Positions 5,615 to 8,390 of a stretch of 8,390 nucleotides of DNA are shown one piece after another (the stretch's first letter is position 1; each line of letters starts with the position of its first letter). Position numbers and translations under genes: made by a program. The stretch spans positions 1,536 to 9,925 of the forward strand of contig DIRG01000031.1 in NCBI GenBank assembly GCA_002427475.1. The letters are read 5' to 3'. Origin of the DNA: Mageeibacillus sp. UBA5442 (GTDB lineage: Bacteria > Bacillota > Clostridia > Saccharofermentanales > DTU023). The notes beneath the pieces were generated by a model, which searched no databases, was not told the origin of the DNA, and saw only the letters and a program-made list of their open reading frames with translations.

Positions 5615-6763
5615 TTAGTCAACCACCAGAATATCCGGTCTTTCCAATACTAGATCATCATAATTATATCTAAGCATCGGGAATGATACTGGTCGGGTAA
5701 TCATAATTGGTCCAGTATTTGTAACGATAAAACTATCTTCTGATTTGGTGCCATCAACTACAGGATTGAAACAATAAGCCTGATTTTCTTTGATCACATT
5801 GTGATTAGTAGGAGTAATCATGTACTCTCTTGGCCAATACCCCTGACAGCCCCCCTGCCCATGTTTATCAAACATCGTCGGGTAGCCTTTATTCACATAA
5901 GCCTGCTTAAGGGTATCATAGAGAACTTTCTCGTCGACCCCTACTGCAGCTTTTGCAATTGTGTCGTTTTCCATTTCACAACAATCACGATACTGTTGCA
6001 AGAATTCAGCTGATGGTTTTCCGAAATATACCATCCGGCTGGTGGTCACAACCAAACCTTTGTAGCGGCCGTTGATCGATACCAATAGGTTATTTTCTAA
6101 TTTTTTGTCTGTTGGGAGGGCGTGTCGATATTTGTCCGCTCTTTCGTCGACAGAAACAAGATGCATTATCTGTTCAATGTTGTGCGGCCACAAAGCAGCT
6201 GAAATCCCACCTGCGATCTCATACTCGGTCATACCTGGACGTACTGTAGCCAGATAATCCTCCAATGCCCCGCTCATTACGGTACCAAGATGAAGATAAC
6301 GTGCAATCTCATTGTCTGTTAGCTGCCAACGAAGTGGAGCAATCCAATCAGCTCTTGCAGGAATATCTTCGACACTACTATCTGAAACTATTTTATTTAC
6401 GTCAGGCACAATGTTTTGAATAATGCTGAGTAGTTGGTCCTCTTGCCAAGGATAGACATGAAGCTCAAAGCCAAGTTCTGGCAAGTATTCCTCGTCAATC
6501 AATCGGGCTTCTTCAATCACATTGCAAAGTGCATGATTGCCATAATTTCTTGTTATCAAAATAGCAACTGCTCCCTCATCGAAGCAATTGGCCACGAAAT
6601 TTTTCCCACCTGCCGTTATCCAACTATAGTTTGGATGCTTTCTCAATAACACTGCATCCATGGAGCGTTCATCCAGCATTTCGTGGATCCGCTGAATCTT
6701 TATATCAATTTCTTTCTTCCTGCCTTCAAGAGAAAGGTCTTCTACATACTTATTCTCGATCAC
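5615..6763 (-). CDS. M24 (creatinase/prolidase-fold) family protein with degenerate metal site
   Basis: This 382-residue cytoplasmic protein has the two-domain layout of the family: a creatinase-type N-terminal domain (about 20-145, with MDAVLLRKHPNYSWITAG) and a pita-bread C-terminal domain (about 150-360). The five usual metal ligands are mostly changed. By motif alignment the two Asp of the IDxG...SDxTR region are Ser229 and Thr240, and the Glu of VEPG is Asn333; His301 and Glu342 remain. The family's other conserved histidine (His214, RHALPTD) is kept, as in metal-free creatinase. It is therefore unlikely to be a normal aminopeptidase P and may hydrolyse a C-N bond in a small molecule or be non-catalytic. 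The start is GTG 6763, with AGAGGTG seven bases upstream. Its place inside a sugar-type operon suggests a substrate-related role. Exact function unknown. Confidence 0.88.
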   Translation of the reverse strand: MIENKYVEDLSLEGRKKEIDIKIQRIHEMLDERSMDAVLLRKHPNYSWITAGGKNFVANCFDEGAVAILITRNYGNHALCNVIEEARLIDEEYLPELGFELHVYPWQEDQLLSIIQNIVPDVNKIVSDSSVEDIPARADWIAPLRWQLTDNEIARYLHLGTVMSGALEDYLATVRPGMTEYEIAGGISAALWPHNIEQIMHLVSVDERADKYRHALPTDKKLENNLLVSINGRYKGLVVTTSRMVYFGKPSAEFLQQYRDCCEMENDTIAKAAVGVDEKVLYDTLKQAYVNKGYPTMFDKHGQGGCQGYWPREYMITPTNHNVIKENQAYCFNPVVDGTKSEDSFIVTNTGPIMITRPVSFPMLRYNYDDLVLERPDILVVD

Positions 6764-6770
6764 CGTGCTA

Positions 6771-6779
6771 CACCTCTTA
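6771..6779 (-). promoter_or_regulatory. ribosome binding site for the GTG start of the M24 gene
   Basis: TAAGAGGTG on the minus strand lies seven bases before GTG 6763. No ATG suits better: the next in-frame Met is residue 29, inside the N-terminal domain. The GTG start is therefore accepted. Confidence 0.65.
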
Positions 6780-6795
6780 TATGTTTTGAATTCAC

Positions 6796-7812
6796 TTATT
6801 TTCTCGGGTCAATAAGGATCTCGACTCCTTCACCTTTTCTTAGCAAATCTATGCCGTCTAAGGTATCTTCTAGAGGCAAAGTATGAGTGATTAGTTTTTC
6901 CAGATCCAGAACACCACTTTCCAAAACTTTAACCGCTTTAGGGAAGCTGGCATTAGCTAGCCAAGTACCTTGCACGCGTATTTCGCTTTGAGTTATTTTG
7001 CTCTGAACAACAGAAGGCACTGCATTACCATTCACACCAAAGAGAAGAACTGTGCCCCCTTTACGGGTGCAATTAATTGCCTGCATCATTTCGCTGCCAA
7101 CTACTTCAATGCTGTAGTCTGCTCCGATTTCCGTGTGCTCAGTAACAAAAGAGCTAAGGTCTGTTTCTCTCGGGTCTACGGCAAAGTCTGCTCCAACTTC
7201 GAGTGCATATTGGCGACGCAGTTCGCTCGGTTCAGACACAATAATGGGTGAGGCACCTGCGGCTTTTGCCATTTGAACAAACATAAGGCCGATAGTACCG
7301 GCACCGATTACTACGACACTGTCAGATGGTTGAATTCTGATCTTTTCAGTCCCATTGAGTAAACAAGCGAGTGGTTCTGCGAATGCAGCAACGCCAGCAG
7401 GAACATCTTCAGATATTTTAAATACAACTTTTTCGCTAGTGCGAACAATTTCTGCAAATCCGCCATCAACGTCGATTCCCATAGCTTCAATGTTTTCACA
7501 GAAATTGGGTAAATTATTTTTGCAATAAGAGCATGCTCCGCAGTAATCGTTTGGATTAACAACGACTCGATCTCCAAGCTTTACTGTTGTAACCTCTTCG
7601 CCAACCTCTATTATTTTCCCGACCAATTCGTGTCCAAGGATTGTTCCTTTTGTAGCTATATAACCTGGCGGGTCATTCATAATGTGAACATCTGTTCCAC
7701 AAATACTGCATAATTCAACCTCAATCAATACATGATCGGGTCTCTCGATCTGAGGACGTTCTACTTTCTTAATAGACAATACTCCTACATCTTCAAATAC
7801 TGCTGCTCTCAT
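6796..7812 (-). CDS. zinc-dependent medium-chain alcohol/polyol dehydrogenase
   Basis: This 338-residue cytoplasmic enzyme belongs to the sorbitol/threonine dehydrogenase-like branch of the MDR superfamily and should oxidise a secondary alcohol of a sugar or polyol with NAD(P). Catalytic-zinc residues are Cys38 (CSICGTD), His61 and Glu62 (GHE), with Glu146 in AEPLAC. The structural zinc lobe holds Cys91, Cys94, Cys97 and Cys105. The Rossmann loop is GAGTIG (170-175), and an acidic Glu194 at the end of the next strand (IVSEP) favours NAD over NADP, an inference from the family rule. ATG 7812 has AGGAGC five bases upstream. It follows the permease by 14 bp and precedes the M24 gene by 32 bp. 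The specific substrate cannot be read from the sequence. Confidence 0.93.
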   Translation of the reverse strand: MRAAVFEDVGVLSIKKVERPQIERPDHVLIEVELCSICGTDVHIMNDPPGYIATKGTILGHELVGKIIEVGEEVTTVKLGDRVVVNPNDYCGACSYCKNNLPNFCENIEAMGIDVDGGFAEIVRTSEKVVFKISEDVPAGVAAFAEPLACLLNGTEKIRIQPSDSVVVIGAGTIGLMFVQMAKAAGASPIIVSEPSELRRQYALEVGADFAVDPRETDLSSFVTEHTEIGADYSIEVVGSEMMQAINCTRKGGTVLLFGVNGNAVPSVVQSKITQSEIRVQGTWLANASFPKAVKVLESGVLDLEKLITHTLPLEDTLDGIDLLRKGEGVEILIDPRK

Positions 7813-7826
7813 AATATGCTCCTGTT

Positions 7827-8390
7827 CTATTTATCTTGATGCTTATATTCAACCGGCTCTTTTGATGCTTTTAGGTTCGCCCTCTGAACATCTCGTCTTT
7901 GAGTTAGTCGATTAGTATAGTAGCCAACCGCTACACTGATAATGAGTAAAATACCGTAAGTGGAACTGCGGACGAAGCTGCTTATGCGCATGAAGTTAAA
8001 TCCTGAGTCTAACATTTGGATGGCAAATACCGATAGGAAAATATTCATGATGCGACCTTTTCCACCCAAAGGTGAAATGCCCGCTAGGACTGATGCCAGC
8101 ATCGCTTGAATTACATAACTGGTCCCGTAATCATATTTGGCTGAATTAGTGCGTGCCAAAATTATGATTCCAGCCAAAGCTCCCAGCAAAGAAGCTAACA
8201 GGTAAGTTTTGAATACAGTTCCGACGTTATCAATGCCGGAGTAATAACTGGCCTTTCGGTTTGAACCAAACCACTGTGTTTTCAAGCCGTATGGAGTGCG
8301 GTGGATAATAATAGCTACAAAGATTAAGGCTATTAAAAATATGAGCAATGGAATTGGAACGACGCCAAACAACTTCCCACCGCCTATGTA
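7827..8390 (-). CDS. ABC sugar transporter permease, RbsC family (3' part, cut by window edge)
   Basis: This is the last 187 residues of an inner-membrane permease of the ribose/simple-sugar ABC importer family (RbsC, XylH and LsrC/D relatives, usually about 320-350 aa). The frame is open to the window edge and begins YIGGGKLFG, a typical mid-protein motif, so the start lies outside; TTG 8372 is internal. Visible features are the cytoplasmic EAA-like loop GSNRKASYYSGID (about 48-60) that contacts the ATPase, RTNSAKYDYGTSYVIQAMLA (about 90-109), the conserved GGKGR segment, and several hydrophobic stretches ending near residue 160 before a charged tail. The stop codon is 14 bp before the dehydrogenase start, indicating one operon. 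The binding protein, ATPase and first half of this gene should lie beyond 8390. The sugar transported is not evident. Confidence 0.92.
   Translation of the reverse strand, partial: YIGGGKLFGVVPIPLLIFLIALIFVAIIIHRTPYGLKTQWFGSNRKASYYSGIDNVGTVFKTYLLASLLGALAGIIILARTNSAKYDYGTSYVIQAMLASVLAGISPLGGKGRIMNIFLSVFAIQMLDSGFNFMRISSFVRSSTYGILLIISVAVGYYTNRLTQRRDVQRANLKASKEPVEYKHQDK

Noticed and set aside
5596..5622. Longer start for rbsD at 5622
   Set aside because: It overlaps the M24 stop codon and adds residues before the characteristic MKKGTLLNSD; the ribosome binding site at 5601-5610 points to 5595.
246..7251. Several plus-strand reading frames of 60-93 codons and minus-strand out-of-frame ones
   Set aside because: All lie inside longer genes with clear family motifs, lack ribosome binding sites and show no domain; they are shadows.
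8370..8372. TTG 8372 as the true start of the ABC permease
   Set aside because: The frame stays open to the window edge and the preceding residues YIGGGK belong to a conserved internal motif, so the gene is simply cut.

Overview
All genes in this window lie on the minus strand, so biology reads from high to low coordinates. The Shine-Dalgarno sequences (AAGGAGA-type), the moderate-to-low GC and the gene set (OadG-type sodium-pump subunit, biotin carrier remnant, compact malic enzyme, RbsC/RbsD-like sugar genes) suggest an anaerobic, fermentative Bacillota (Clostridia or Negativicutes-like) genome. This is inference; there is no rRNA or other taxonomic marker here.

Region A (8390 to about 4040) is the 3' part of a sugar-type catabolic operon with gaps of only 14-32 bp. 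In transcription order it holds the C-terminal part of an RbsC-family ABC permease (cut by the window edge), a zinc-dependent medium-chain alcohol/polyol dehydrogenase, a creatinase/prolidase-fold (M24) protein that has lost most metal ligands, a D-ribose pyranase (RbsD) and a Gfo/Idh/MocA oxidoreductase. Two consecutive hairpins, each followed by a T-rich run (4024-4100), close the operon. Import, mutarotation and two oxidoreductase steps fit uptake and oxidation of a sugar or polyol. The substrate cannot be named, and the M24 protein is the unexplained member.

Region B (about 4005 to 1) is a biotin/decarboxylation group. A plausible promoter flanked by a 7-bp inverted repeat precedes oadG, the small membrane subunit of a Na+-pumping decarboxylase. 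Next comes the first 47 codons of a biotin carrier protein, which breaks off inside its linker and runs out of frame into an amidase that lacks its own N-terminus. This looks like a deletion or rearrangement junction (or an assembly chimera) near 3380-3400. The amidase body is otherwise intact. Then come a biotin-protein ligase (birA), whose ATG sits at the predicted +1 of a good promoter (candidate leaderless mRNA), and a malic enzyme with an unusual Gly in its nucleotide-binding region.

The points most worth a second look are the carrier/amidase junction, the metal-ligand-poor M24 protein inside a sugar operon, and the candidate leaderless birA promoter. No tRNA, rRNA, CRISPR array, insertion sequence or phage gene was seen, and no gene-free stretch exceeds 300 bases.
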